Below, in pieces: positions 40,221-50,739 of a stretch of DNA of 64,000 nucleotides. Each line of letters opens with the position of its first letter. Positions within the stretch are counted from its first letter, which is position 1. The DNA lies in contig NW_019775643.1 of the NCBI RefSeq assembly GCF_001039355.2, forward strand, positions 59,765-123,764, written 5' to 3'. The DNA comes from Lingula anatina (Eukaryota; Brachiopoda; Lingulata; Lingulida; Lingulidae). Position numbers and translations under genes: made by a program. The notes below the pieces were generated by a model that ran no database searches, was not told the DNA's origin, and was given only the letters and a program-made list of their open reading frames with translations.

Positions 40221-41423
40221 ATGGCACCTTTTTTGGATATTCTAAGCAAGGCTGTGTCCGGTTTACGCCGTGACGACGACTTCTACGACCGTCTCAGCCA
40301 TCGCTACACCGCCTTGTTTCTGATGGTGTTCGCAGTCCTGGTCAGCACACAGCAATATGTCGGCTCGCCAATCATCTGCTGGACGCCGGCCAACTTTATA
40401 TCGAATTACGTCTCCTACACCAACAACTACTGCTGGATATCAAACACGTACTACATGCCATTTGAGGAGCGGATACCAAATCACGAACTCCCCCGACCTC
40501 ACATCGGGTACTACCAGTGGGTACCCATTATGATGCTTCTCCAGTCCCTTCTCTTTTACATTCCCACCGTGGTGTGGCGCCTTATGAGTGGCAGCACTGG
40601 GATTGATATGAACACCATCACCAAGGCCATCGTAGGACGGGAGTATCTGAATCCGGACAAAAGAGATGAGGCTATAAAGTATCTTGTACGGCACATGGAC
40701 AGGTATTTTGGGTCCAATAAGCCCCAGGATAAAGAATGCTGCAGTGGAGGAATACGTGGCCTGATTTCTAACGTACTTATGTGTTGCAAGATTGGAAAAC
40801 GACACGGGAATTTTCTGATATTTCTCTATATGATCACCAAAGTTTTGTACGTCACCAATGCCATTGCCCAGTTGTTCCTGCTGAATGCTTTCCTGGGAAC
40901 GACGTTTCATCTGTACGGATTCGATGTTATACGCGACCTGGCTTTGAATAACGACTGGCATGTTTCCGGGCGGTTTCCGCGAGTCACCCTCTGCGACTTC
41001 AAGATTCGTCAGCTCGGCGGCAACATTCATCGTCACACGGTGCAGTGTGCTTTACCGATCAACATGTTCAATGAGAAAATCTACATTTTCATCTGGTTTT
41101 GGCTCGTGTTTGTTTGCATCGCAACAGTTTTCGGGTTCCTAACTTGGATCAGTGTGTTTTTCACTAACGAACGGAAGCAATTTGTGATGAAAAATCTTCT
41201 GTTGAAGAACAGAATTATGGGCACAGAAGATGACAGGCAGCTTTGCAAAGCTTTTATTCACGATTATCTACGTCAAGACGGCGTATGGGCACTGAAGTTA
41301 CTAAACAGAAACTCAAACGACGTGATAGTGGCTGAGTTTACAGCTGAACTATGGGATTTATATCGTAAAAAGAATAGCCTAGGTGCAGAGCCCGAAAACG
41401 AAAAAGAAGAGACAAATTTATAA
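40221..41423 (+). CDS. Innexin (gap-junction channel protein) A
   Basis: 400-residue innexin with an uninterrupted coding frame. The start MAPFLDIL follows a 3' splice site by one base. Visible features: TM1 about 29-47; extracellular loop 1 with C53 and C71 (IICW, NNYCW); the innexin signature YYQW at 97-100 leading into TM2. The cytoplasmic loop spans about 125-195 and TM3 about 199-226. Extracellular loop 2 has C258 and C276 in VTLCDFKIRQLGGNIHRHTV, then TM4 at about 286-312 and a C-terminal domain ending EKEETNL. The two cysteines per loop match the family. It would form gap-junction or hemichannels in the plasma membrane. It is the only innexin of the cluster on this strand and lies tail-to-tail with the next gene. 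Sequence resembles gene E most closely by eye. Confidence 0.95.
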   Translation: MAPFLDILSKAVSGLRRDDDFYDRLSHRYTALFLMVFAVLVSTQQYVGSPIICWTPANFISNYVSYTNNYCWISNTYYMPFEERIPNHELPRPHIGYYQWVPIMMLLQSLLFYIPTVVWRLMSGSTGIDMNTITKAIVGREYLNPDKRDEAIKYLVRHMDRYFGSNKPQDKECCSGGIRGLISNVLMCCKIGKRHGNFLIFLYMITKVLYVTNAIAQLFLLNAFLGTTFHLYGFDVIRDLALNNDWHVSGRFPRVTLCDFKIRQLGGNIHRHTVQCALPINMFNEKIYIFIWFWLVFVCIATVFGFLTWISVFFTNERKQFVMKNLLLKNRIMGTEDDRQLCKAFIHDYLRQDGVWALKLLNRNSNDVIVAEFTAELWDLYRKKNSLGAEPENEKEETNL

Positions 41424-41891
41424 TCTTACAAATTGCATTAGGTGTGCCCATGCGGATGCGCAATACACCCAATCGCAGTTGGTGCGATTGTGAGGTTGAT
41501 TGAACCCAATGCTGCCCCTGCGCCCAGTATCGCTGCAATTGTATACAACAGACTGGAGAAACATCGTGACTCTAATGATATTGTGACGAAATTATTATAG
41601 TGACTTATTTTGCTCTCTAAGAACATATGCACAGCTTTGACTGCTTTTTGCAATTTTTGGTAAGAACATTCACAGAAGAACTTTTAGCATCAATTCATTT
41701 TTTATCGACAAAGAATGGACTTACTTTTGGGGCTTTCTTAACCACCAAGAAATAGATTTTTTAAAAAGGAGTGTAAAGTTTGTAAAAATTAAATGTCAAT
41801 TAAGCACTCTTTGTCTTCAAGCGGGCTATATTTACCGAGAAAAGTTCGAAAGATGAAAGTTAAAGAAAATCATCTTTTTGTCTGACATTAA

Positions 41892-41919
41892 GCATGGACC
41901 TAACTAGTTAGGTCCATGC
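41892..41919. repeat. 28-bp perfect palindrome without a spacer
   Basis: GCATGGACCTAACT is followed directly by its reverse complement, AGTTAGGTCCATGC. A spacer-free perfect palindrome of this length is uncommon. It may be a transposon relic or a dimer-binding site. Confidence 0.75.
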
Positions 41920-42327
41920 ATTAAGGAATTTTATAGGGGTCGTTCGCTTGATCCTACCTGAACCAGCAGAAATGACAAATCTGGCTTTTTTATTTTACCG
42001 TAAGTATAATTTTCACCCAACCTGATGTAAAAGTGTTTTTTTTTTAATCTAACACCGCAAAGACCAAAATTCTGACAAACTCCTGACAATCTAAAATGGA
42101 TGACCCAAGTAAATTTAATCTAAAATAAATGCATAAACGTGAAAGGTATAGGGGCCTACATAATAAATAGTCCCTTAAACTATATTTCCCAAGGATTAAC
42201 TGCTCGCTTCCGCTCGTGATTCACGTGGATCTTATCGACGTTTAGGGGTGGTGCAATCTGGTGCAGGACAAACAAATAAGACGCTAGTCATGCTAAGGTT
42301 AGATAATACAAGGGTGCGTGAGAAAGA

Positions 42328-42330
<3 letters not shown>

Positions 42331-42405
<75 letters not shown>
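42331..42405. repeat. Compound GT and GA microsatellite
   Basis: A GT run (42331-42358, followed by TATGTGTGCA) and a GA run (about 42367-42404) lie side by side. Confidence 0.9.
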
Positions 42406-42407
<2 letters not shown>

Positions 42408-42744
42408 TTTATGAAACGATTTTTTCTTGGCTTATTTACAGAATATATGAATAAAACCACACGTATCTGTTGCTTCTATCATACAGCCAATCAAAATCTT
42501 ATTTTATTTGCCTTACAATACCAGTCATGACTTTTAATATAAAATGGATAAATTGACTCAGTGAGGATATCTCGTTAAAATCCCATCCAATATATTACAC
42601 CAGGTAATCTTTCACGTCACCATGGAATTGTTATTAATAGTGCTATACACAAATATCACTCTACTCTTTCTTACGTATGGCATGCCTGTGTCTCATGTTT
42701 GGAATATCAACCAGAACTAACAACCAGAACTAATGCCATATATA

Positions 42745-42895
42745 TATATAGCAATTTCAAGGGGGAGTCTTTTTCCGAAAAAGTGGACCTTTGTGTGCCT
42801 AAATCAAATTTTACCCAGAATGGACCTTTTCCTGACAAAAAGGTTGGTTCTTTCGAACCCCCGAACTCCCCCCCCCCCTTGGCTACGGGCCTGAC
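42745..42895 (-). repeat. Dispersed-repeat fragment (poly-G, TTCGAA-type)
   Basis: Read on the minus strand it begins TCAGGCCCGTAGCCAAGGGG, then a GGTTCGAAAGAACC palindromic block. It goes on to GGTCCATTCTGGGTAAAATT. This opening is familiar to me from abundant short repeats in marine invertebrate genomes, but I cannot name the family or verify it. Confidence 0.4.
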
Positions 42896-42979
42896 ATATA
42901 TAACTCTACTGATATATAGCAATATATATAGCAATAACTATAACCAGCTGCATATTAATTATATGACAGTGCTTAACAT

Positions 42980-43190
42980 CCCATTTCCATAGATTAGATC
43001 GACCTACTTTAGATCGACCTAACTCCCTGGGGGTTCACGCTAAATAGCTGTCAGCCGGGCGGACACGAAAGTTAATTACCCCCTCACAGCTTGTAGTAGG
43101 CGGGACGGACATTTAAGTCGGATTATCTGCAAGTAATCTAGTGAGGCTCCCCGCGGGGATAGATCGATCTAAAATCTATGGGAATAGAGC
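42980..43190. mobile_element. Palindromic MITE, copy 2 (diverged)
   Basis: It carries TAGATCGACC near the left end and AGATCGATCTAAA near the right, around an AGTTAATTACCCC centre with CAGCTTGTAGTAGGCGGGAC. It shares order and motifs with the copies near 33.4 and 46.1 kb but is more diverged. Confidence 0.65.
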
Positions 43191-43803
43191 CTAAGACAGC
43201 AATATCAGAACTAAGTGTCATCATAAGCTGGTTCACAAAAGAGGTGAGCTTTAGACGGTTTACACTCTCTCTTTTCCTAAAAATCTAATGTAAACGATGA
43301 TTTATTGGTAAAATAGCAAACTTTTCGTAAAACATGTAAACTACTACTATATACATATAACAGCATATGTATCTTATCAGCGCTACACATGTTAAACCGT
43401 GCCTATTTCACAAACACTTGACGAATCTTCATTTTGAGGCACTTCATCTATTAATCGAGAGCACTTGATCGCTGAACTTTGCAAGGCGATAATTTGACAA
43501 TAAAACTGTAGACCGTCGTTGATAGGATAACCATTGTGAAGATTTACTGCAATGAAATGTGTTTGCCTCTCACATCTTTATCTCTTGAGGTATACTAAAC
43601 GGACGGGGCGATTTTCGCTGCAGAATATTTGACTACTTTTAATCCAGATATATGTACCTGGACATCAAACTTTTTATGAACTGTTTGTTAATATGAAAAT
43701 GTTCTAAAAACAAACTTCAGGGCAAATGCATAAACTCCAACGTGAGTGTACAATCAAGGCGACACAGAACTAAATTACCTATTGCTACACTTATTGTCCG
43801 CAT

Positions 43804-45057
43804 TCATGCGTATGAGTTTCCGTCGGGGTCCTTAAAGTCTGCTTTAAACTCGGTATTTTCTAACATTGGCTGTCCAACCTCAGGGTTTTCTCCCAGCATG
43901 CCTTTGTTTTCAGGCTTGTTCTTGTAGAAGTCCCAAAGTTCAGCCACAAACTCTGACACAATGACGTCATTTGTATTTCGCTGGATGAGTTTACATACAA
44001 ACACGCCATCGACTTTCAGATACTCTGTAACAAACTTTTTAAACCTGTCTTTGTCCTTCGTGTTATAGTCCCCCATAAGTTTTAAGTTTTTCTTTATGTA
44101 TTCTTTTCGCTCTCCGACAAAGAAAACTGCCAACCAGGTAAGAAAGCCAAACACCGTGACTGCCGATACGAAAATTAACCAAAACCAAATGAACAGGTAT
44201 ATTTTCTCGTTAAAAAGGTTGATGGGGAGAACACATTGGATTGTCCAGCGATGAATGTTCCCTCCGAGCTGTCGCATTTTGAAGTCGCAGAGAGTAACAC
44301 GGGGAAATCGGCCAGACGTGGTCCAGTCCTGCTCGTCCATAAAATTGCGAAGAAATTCAAACCCAAAGAGATGAAATTTAGTCCCAAGGAAAGTGTTGAG
44401 CAGGAAAAGCTGACCAATGGAATTTGCCACGTACAAAGCTTTCACCCACATGAAAAGAAAAATCAGATAGTTGCCAAATCTTTTCCCTACCCCACAACAT
44501 ATGAGCATATTAGTTATGATGGTTCTCAAACTGCCAAAGCATTCGCGATCTCTGTCTTTCTTGTGACCGAAGTAACGGTCCATATGGCGTACTAGGTATT
44601 TGATTACCGTGGCTCTCTTCTCTGGATCAAGGTAATCAAGACCGCTGACACCTTTGACAATGGCATGGACGTCTATTCCCGTGGCACCGCTCATCAGCCG
44701 CCAGAAAACGACGGGGAAATAGAAGAGAAGAGCCTGCAGCAGCATGACGATAGGGACCCACTGGTAGTATCCGATGTGTGGCCTGGGTAGATCCGCGCCC
44801 GGAATACGTTCCTCGAACGGGATATAATACGTGTTTTTGATCCAACAGTAGTTGTTGGCGTACGATTTGTGAGAGTCTTTGAATTCTCCCGGCATCCAGC
44901 AGTGAATAGGGTCACCCACATAGCTGGCGGACATGACCACGACGGCGAAAACTATGAAGATGATTGCTGTGTAGCGATGGTTGAGGCGGTTAGCAAAGTC
45001 GTCATCTTGTCGAATCCCTTTCCAGGTTTTTCCTAGAATATCTAGAAAGGGTGCCAT
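43804..45057 (-). CDS. Innexin B
   Basis: 417-residue innexin in one frame. The start MAPFLDILGK follows a splice acceptor (CCCTTTTTTCAG, then C, ATG). The upstream 5'UTR exon likely ends at 45863 (CCTCAG before GTAAGACT), giving an intron of about 0.8 kb. Family marks: C53 and C71 in loop 1, YYQW at 97-100, C257 and C275 in loop 2 with VTLCDFKMRQLGGNIHRW, and four membrane segments. The C-terminal tail is longer than in its neighbours, with an acidic end reaching DPDGNSYA. Its first eight residues match innexin A, suggesting a close paralogue pair placed tail to tail. It is expected to form gap-junction or hemichannels; partners are unknown. Confidence 0.95.
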   Translation of the reverse strand: MAPFLDILGKTWKGIRQDDDFANRLNHRYTAIIFIVFAVVVMSASYVGDPIHCWMPGEFKDSHKSYANNYCWIKNTYYIPFEERIPGADLPRPHIGYYQWVPIVMLLQALLFYFPVVFWRLMSGATGIDVHAIVKGVSGLDYLDPEKRATVIKYLVRHMDRYFGHKKDRDRECFGSLRTIITNMLICCGVGKRFGNYLIFLFMWVKALYVANSIGQLFLLNTFLGTKFHLFGFEFLRNFMDEQDWTTSGRFPRVTLCDFKMRQLGGNIHRWTIQCVLPINLFNEKIYLFIWFWLIFVSAVTVFGFLTWLAVFFVGERKEYIKKNLKLMGDYNTKDKDRFKKFVTEYLKVDGVFVCKLIQRNTNDVIVSEFVAELWDFYKNKPENKGMLGENPEVGQPMLENTEFKADFKDPDGNSYA

Positions 45058-47170
45058 GCTGAAAAAAGGGCAAAACGGTTAATTAAATTAAAACTTAATT
45101 GCATGCCTTTAATTAATTTGCATGCTTTCAATGCAGAAATGTTTTAAATTTCATTACTAGATTCGCGTTTTTTAATCAAAGACATTCAGAATAACAACTG
45201 TTTTAATCGTGGCGAAAAAAAGCAGAATGAAAAGGGTTTTTTTATTTAGAAAATGATGACCTAAAATTAGAGCGGTTTTATACCGATTTAACTGTCCATT
45301 TGAACAGTGTAACGTTAGGCCTATTTTGTTCTCACTGCACCTGTGTAAAATTTCACATTCCACTTTAAAAATTAAAAAAAATAGATTATGAGTTAAAATT
45401 CTTATCGGACAACTTGTTGGCCGCTGAAGGATACAAATGGCTAAAAGAAATATATTTGATTCTTAGCAGAGTCGAGTGAGTCACACTTCACAAGTGTCAA
45501 AGCATCAAATTTAATATTAATGACTTTTTTATTTGTGAAAATGCCACTGAGTATTATTTCTAAGTGGTGCACCCCAAAAACTAAAATCCACAAAACCTCT
45601 TTGAGATAAATCTTTTCCTAAAAATTTCCCGAAAATTTAACATGCCTCTCTAACTACTAGGACTCATTCAGCTAGATAAAACCACTAGAGCGTTTGGGTT
45701 GAAATAATCATCATGGACCTTGATCAGCCATGCTAAGTCGGTGTATGCCAACTTTTCTTTATCTTCAAACACGTATATTACGCTAATTAACATATACACA
45801 ATAAACAATTATAAACAATATACTGCTTCATATATTCGTCATGAAGACAAAACTAGTCTTACCTGAGGGCTTCCTGGACGGATGTTTTTAATTTTACAGT
45901 TAGATTCTTCTCTGATCAGTGACGCTAAATTCGGACGGGGACGACCTTATCACGCAGGTAAACTGTTGCGCGTTAACTGACCCAGATTGGTGGTACCATT
46001 CCCAGACCCTATCGTACTAACTTTGGATCGAACTCCCAGGGGATTTTCGCTTAATTGCAATTAACTTATGCGGCTTAGACGTCTGTCACGCCTACTGAAT
46101 CTGATAGGGGATAATTAATATCGCTTAGCAGCTTTAGTAGGCGTCCCAGACATTTAAGCCATTTAACCTGAAAGCAATTTAGCAAGAAACCCCGTGGAGA
46201 TGGACCGATCCCGTTAGATCGATCTAGGAATGGGAACCCAGGCATTGGCTCACCTACCCAAGCGACGCTGTATGAGGGGGCAACAGCACTGATAATTTCT
46301 AGGTTGGGCGGTTAGGTTCGAGGTATTTGCACACTATGTTACGTAAAATTTTAGGGCTGATTAGAGTGCTAAAGAATGAGGGAAGGGGGGAGAGGTTTGA
46401 AACGAAAAATCAAGTTGTCACAGAGTTGGGGGGAAAGGGGTGCTGTTAACATATGTAAATTAATGTGTTTTACTAATTGTCGAAATATAATGCATCAAAA
46501 AATTATTTGGAACTGCAGGTGGTACAGAACCCTTGATGGTTTACAAAAAATATACTCATAAAATACTTCATTTCATCGGCCTTCCTTTCTTTTATAATAT
46601 AAACGGACTGCCTCTCGCCAATAGGCGTATTGTGAAAAAAGTTCTTTGAGTATGCATCTGAAATCGAATTCCCTTCAAAAAGGTATATAAACGGATGTAA
46701 CGATATCAAAAGGACTTCAAAAAGAAGTGTTTTTTCTAACAAGTTTTAGTTTTATATTTTGGTCAAATTTGTCTGGGCTTTCCAATGAAAAAAAAGGTAC
46801 CAGGAACTAGATAACCATGTGTCAGGCGTACCAATGAGCACCTTGAAGACTGTTTTCACACGGTTACCTCCCTCTTCTATACTTTCGAGCTACGAACAAA
46901 TACTTGAATAAGAAGACGCTCCATTATCAGAGGAAGAATACAGCGTGGGTAAACTTCCATTTCACAGACACCAACGTATATTTGCATTGTGATAGCTAAC
47001 AATCATTCCTTTCCTCACCTATGACGGGACTTTTTAAGAATAGGTGTGTTAGTCATTTTGGTGATGCGTTTGTCATTAGAGAGAAAGCATAATCACTGAA
47101 GATATATTTAGCTATCTCCTCTAGATATATGTGCAACATTGTTGTAGCTTTGGGGTCACGGTAAGAGACG
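45058..47170. other. Upstream flank of innexin B; no other gene
   Basis: Contains the 5'UTR intron (45059-45862) and leader exon of innexin B (from 45863 upward), a MITE at 45992-46239 and otherwise unassigned AT-rich DNA. Confidence 0.5.
45992..46239. mobile_element. Palindromic MITE, copy 3
   Basis: Begins GGTACCATTCCCAGACCCTA and ends GATCTAGGAATGGGAACC. The end sequences match copy 1 in reversed orientation: the CAGACCC-TATCGTACTAACT end is on the left here and on the right in copy 1. The palindromic body has a GATAATTAATATC centre. Confidence 0.75.
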
Positions 47171-47290
47171 GGGCGTGCTGAAAACAGGATAACATGAACC
47201 GTGCGTGCTGAAAACAGGATAATATGAACCGTGCGTGCTGAAAACAGGATAACATGAACCGTGCGTGCTGAAAACAGGATAACGTGTACC
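47171..47290. repeat. Minisatellite, 30-bp unit, four copies
   Basis: Unit GTGCGTGCTGAAAACAGGAT plus AACATGAACC is repeated at 47171, 47201, 47231 and 47261 with one or two changes per unit. The period is a multiple of three, so an open frame runs through it on the minus strand, but nothing suggests a gene. Confidence 0.9.
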
Positions 47291-47552
47291 TAACGCTTGT
47301 TGTTTACCATCAAAGCTTTTTATCAGAATCCTTTTAAATTTTTTGCAGCCAGATGAGATCTTGGTCCCTCGCATAGCAGGTTTATCACCTATATAAGTTT
47401 TAAAACTTGTTTAAAAAACAACGGATTTCCCACGTAATTTTGATGTCACATTCTGTAAAATTCTATCCCTCTTTGATTTTAATCATGTTACGATACTTTT
47501 TGCTGGCAATGGCCTATTGCATATTTGATATGGAAAATATGTTTATTAGACT

Positions 47553-47557
<5 letters not shown>

Positions 47558-47596
<39 letters not shown>
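47558..47596. repeat. CA microsatellite
   Basis: About 19 CA units. A corresponding CA repeat at 49200-49231 sits at the matching place of the duplicated block. Confidence 0.9.
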
Positions 47597-47598
<2 letters not shown>

Positions 47599-48693
47599 TC
47601 AAGACGCGGTTTGGATGCTGGTAAAGGGGACATCTGCTGGTTCGGAATTTTATAACATATGTAACTTCCCGGCGTAAAATATTTCTTATGTATCACAATA
47701 AATTAGCCAAATCTTTTTTAATATGTACAGTTTGCTTTATTTACGAGTTCAGCTTACAAATACAGCTATTTGATAAAAAGCATTCATGAACACAACACGA
47801 TATCAGACACGGTACATTGTAGCATGCAATACCCTTGTAATGTCTCACCTGTATAAACTCTCCTCAATAAAGATTGTTTCAGCAATATTGAGAATCTCTT
47901 GCTTGGTATTAAAAGTTTAAAGACAATTGTTCTTCTATTCTTTTTTTCAGAATCCAAAATTGAATTCTGTTTAAATGGGATTCCCCGACACATTCATAAA
48001 TATGGAGAAAACCTAATGTTCGATATAAATAAAATAAATGACTCCCAGTCTACATGGATGACGTATAAATGATGTACAAATGAAAATAACATTGTTCATT
48101 TTATGCTTTTAAAAAAGTCAAATTTTGTTTTCTTAAAAAAAGTTTCAGGCCTTCTAAATTATTTGTAAAATGGTCTAAGAGTCAGTTAACAAGTTCTTAC
48201 CTTCAACTTTTCAAAGTAAAACCTTGTCAATGTAGTATTTGATGCTATCACGTACGTCTAACAACGATTATCACGTCTTTCATAGAAATACCCTATGACC
48301 TGCCATCTTCACATTGTGATTGGTGGTTACATATCTACTTGAGGGGTTTTCCAGTTGTCATATATCAAAGAATAGAAGATGACGAGTCTTTTCTTTGAAA
48401 ATGCACATTTATTTGTCAATTAATTTGCTACTGATACACATGTACACGTATCACGCTTATAAGAAATTATTTTCCATTTAAAATTAGCATGGAATTAGAC
48501 CATCTTGGGGCATTAATTCACTATCTCCTAGTACATATTTATGTTGCTAAGTTAGTAACAACAATCAGTGTGTCACGTAGACTAGATATCAGATATACAA
48601 CCCCCCCCCCCCGCTTTTCACTTCTTCCCTCCTTTTCTCACTTCCTCTCTTCCGTCTTACCTTTTACCTTTAGCTGAAAAAGTTTATTACACT

Positions 48694-48866
48694 CCTCTCT
48701 TGTAATGTTCCCACATCTCCGCAATTAGCTCTGAAATAAAGACATCATTGCTATTTCTACCGATTAACATAAGCACAAAAGACTGTGATACTTATGGATA
48801 AAATTGCTCAGGTCTCCTTTATCTGTTACGCCTATCTTCTTCGTCAATTTCACTTTGAAATGCTGC
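48694..48866 (-). pseudogene. Innexin 3' fragment (pseudogene of innexin D)
   Basis: The minus strand corresponds to the last 55-60 codons of innexin D (52594-52770), covering the GRNSNDV.ISELIAEMWEHY region. It has an extra base near the stop (TCTCTTG against TCTCTG) and about a 10-nt loss after AGCACAAAA near 48777, so the frame is broken. The rest of the gene is absent: at about 48866 the sequence jumps to what lies upstream of innexin D. It is a dead remnant left by deletion inside a tandem duplicate. Confidence 0.8.
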
Positions 48867-49027
48867 TATATACATTGTTGACTACTGTTAGAATACTGAT
48901 TTAATATCAGTAGATACAATACGAATTTGTTATCAACACTTATGCATTGTTTGATAAAACATCAGGTAAGATACCGTCGCTATTTCTATTGCTAATATAT
49001 CAATGAGATCATCAATGAGATCATTGA

Positions 49028-49196
49028 GCAGATTTATTACTTATGTAAGTTTTAAAATTTGTTGAAAATGTCACGTTCAGTAAAATTCTATCCCTTTTTG
49101 ATTTTAATCATGTAATGGTACTTTTTGTTGGCAATAGCCTATTGCATACAGACTTTTCAGGTCAAATAATTAGATATACCCCCCCCCACCCCACCC

Positions 49197-49234
<38 letters not shown>

Positions 49235-50290
49235 GCTTTGGAGGCTGGTAAAGGGAGACAGCTGCTGGTTCGGAATTTTATAATATATGTAACTTCCTGT
49301 CGTAAAATATTTCTTATGTATTACAATGATTGAGCCAAATCTTTTTAAATGTACAATTTGCATTAATTTGCATTATTTACAAAAAGCTTTCATGAAGAAT
49401 ACACGATATCAATTTTCAATTTCAAGTTTTCAATTTATATCTGTACTGGTACATAGATTATTATGACCTTGTACAATATTATATACTAACGACAATACAA
49501 TTGGTGTGTTACCATTTCTCTACACACGCTGGACAATAGAAGTGTCACCCCTACTGAACCAATACTTTGGGGGAGATAAATAACTGTGGAATGATATACT
49601 CCTGGTATCATTATTCATTTCAAATTTCACAAAAGGAACAGTTCTGACAGAACAATTCAACTGTATCGATATTCTGACATTGCTTATATTCCGCCTCTTC
49701 AGGTTAATAACTTTGATTACTCTGATTCAGGGGGTCTAGGGTGACACTTCCAATGTGTGTAGTTGGTAATTGTGTTGCCTGTGCCTGTTTGTGAGTGAAA
49801 AAAATATAAATATATATCTTTTATATAATGAACAGATGTACTAGGTAAATTATTGGTGAGATAAACCTTGGTGTAATTATAAATTTACCATAAACATAAA
49901 AGCGAGAGGCATATAGAAACAATTACATGTTACACAAAAGAAGTGATTCAAACTTTCAAGAGAGGGAGAAATACAATTACATAAGCAATGAATAAGTAAA
50001 TAACACAGTTACACAGATATAAATACGGTGACTCTTGACCATGTGTCATGTTTAGTCCCACTGTCGATATCGGACACGGTACATTATAGCATGCAATGTC
50101 CTTGTAATGTCTCACATTGTATAAACTCTCCTAAATAAAGATTTCAGCAATATTGGGAATCTCTTGCTTGACATTAAAAGTTTAAAGACAAATGTTCTTC
50201 GATTCTTATTTTCAGAATCCTAAATTGAATTCTATTTAAGTATTATTCCCCGACACTTTCATTAATATGGAGAAAAACAAATGTAAATAA
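49028..50290. other. Duplicated intergenic block below innexin C
   Basis: The 5' portion matches 47379-47740 and 50068-50280 matches 47798-48010. A CA repeat lies at 49200-49231. The 49380-50060 segment is extra relative to the other copy. No gene was seen. Confidence 0.55.
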
Positions 50291-50291
50291 A

Positions 50292-50617
50292 ACTAGAAAA
50301 GCACTCCGAGAGCGCAGACATCCGCCAAGGCAGCAGAGTCTCCGCCCAATGCCGTTTCACCCCTAAATTTTCACCTCCGCCAAGGAGGTTATGTTTTCAC
50401 CCCTGTTTGTATGTCTGTTTGTTTGTCTGTCTGTCATCAACATAACTCAAAAAGTTATGGACCATTTTTGATGAAATTTTCAGGAATTGTCAGAAGTGGA
50501 CCAAGGAAGAGATGATTAGTTTTGATGATGATCCGGATCAATAATCAATAAATAATCAATAATAATCAAATATTGCTGCCTTGGCGGAGATCTGCGCTAT
50601 TGAAGTGCTTTTCTAGT
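50292..50617. mobile_element. 326-bp non-autonomous TIR element
   Basis: Perfect 14-bp terminal inverted repeats (ACTAGAAAAGCACT and AGTGCTTTTCTAGT) are extended by imperfect inner ones (GCGCAGACATCCGCCAAGGC with GCCTTGGCGGAGATCTGCGC). Internal sequence includes TCCGCCAAGGAGGTTATGTT and a TTTGT/CTGT-rich tract followed by CAAAAAGTTATGGACC-like sequence. It recalls, from memory only, a short repeat seen in many animal genomes. The matching position of the 47.4-49.0 kb duplicate lacks it, so it inserted after the duplication or was lost from the other copy. Confidence 0.8.
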
Positions 50618-50739
50618 CATTCTATAACGATTTAGTTTTTTATTATTGATTACTGATTAACTGAAAAACGGAATTTGCGATAAGATAATGATGTATAAAT
50701 GGAATAACATTGTCTATTTTATGCTTTAAGAAGGTCATA

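Larger units (their letters stand above)
41424..43803. other. Convergent intergenic region with repeats
   Basis: Between the 3' ends of two innexins. It contains a perfect palindrome (41892-41919), adjacent GT and GA microsatellites, a dispersed-repeat fragment (42745-42895) and a MITE copy (42980-43190). No gene was seen. Confidence 0.55.
47379..49027. repeat. Shrunken duplicate of the 49.0-54.7 kb innexin block
   Basis: It matches segments of 49028-54665 in the same order. 47379-47740 corresponds to 49028-49380, 47798-48010 to 50068-50280, and 48061-48145 to 50688-50760. 48148-48866 corresponds to 52080-52770, and about 48858-49027 to 54505-54665. Everything between these is missing, which includes one complete innexin gene and most of a second. 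The copies are diverged but readily aligned by eye. Confidence 0.8.

Noticed and set aside
40440-41036. 198-codon minus-strand frame opposite innexin A
   Set aside because: Antisense shadow of the conserved innexin coding region; similar shadows appear opposite the other innexins.
47156-47374. Minus-strand frame with repeated YPVFSTHGSC units
   Set aside because: Produced by the 30-bp minisatellite, whose length is a multiple of three; no start context or flanking gene.
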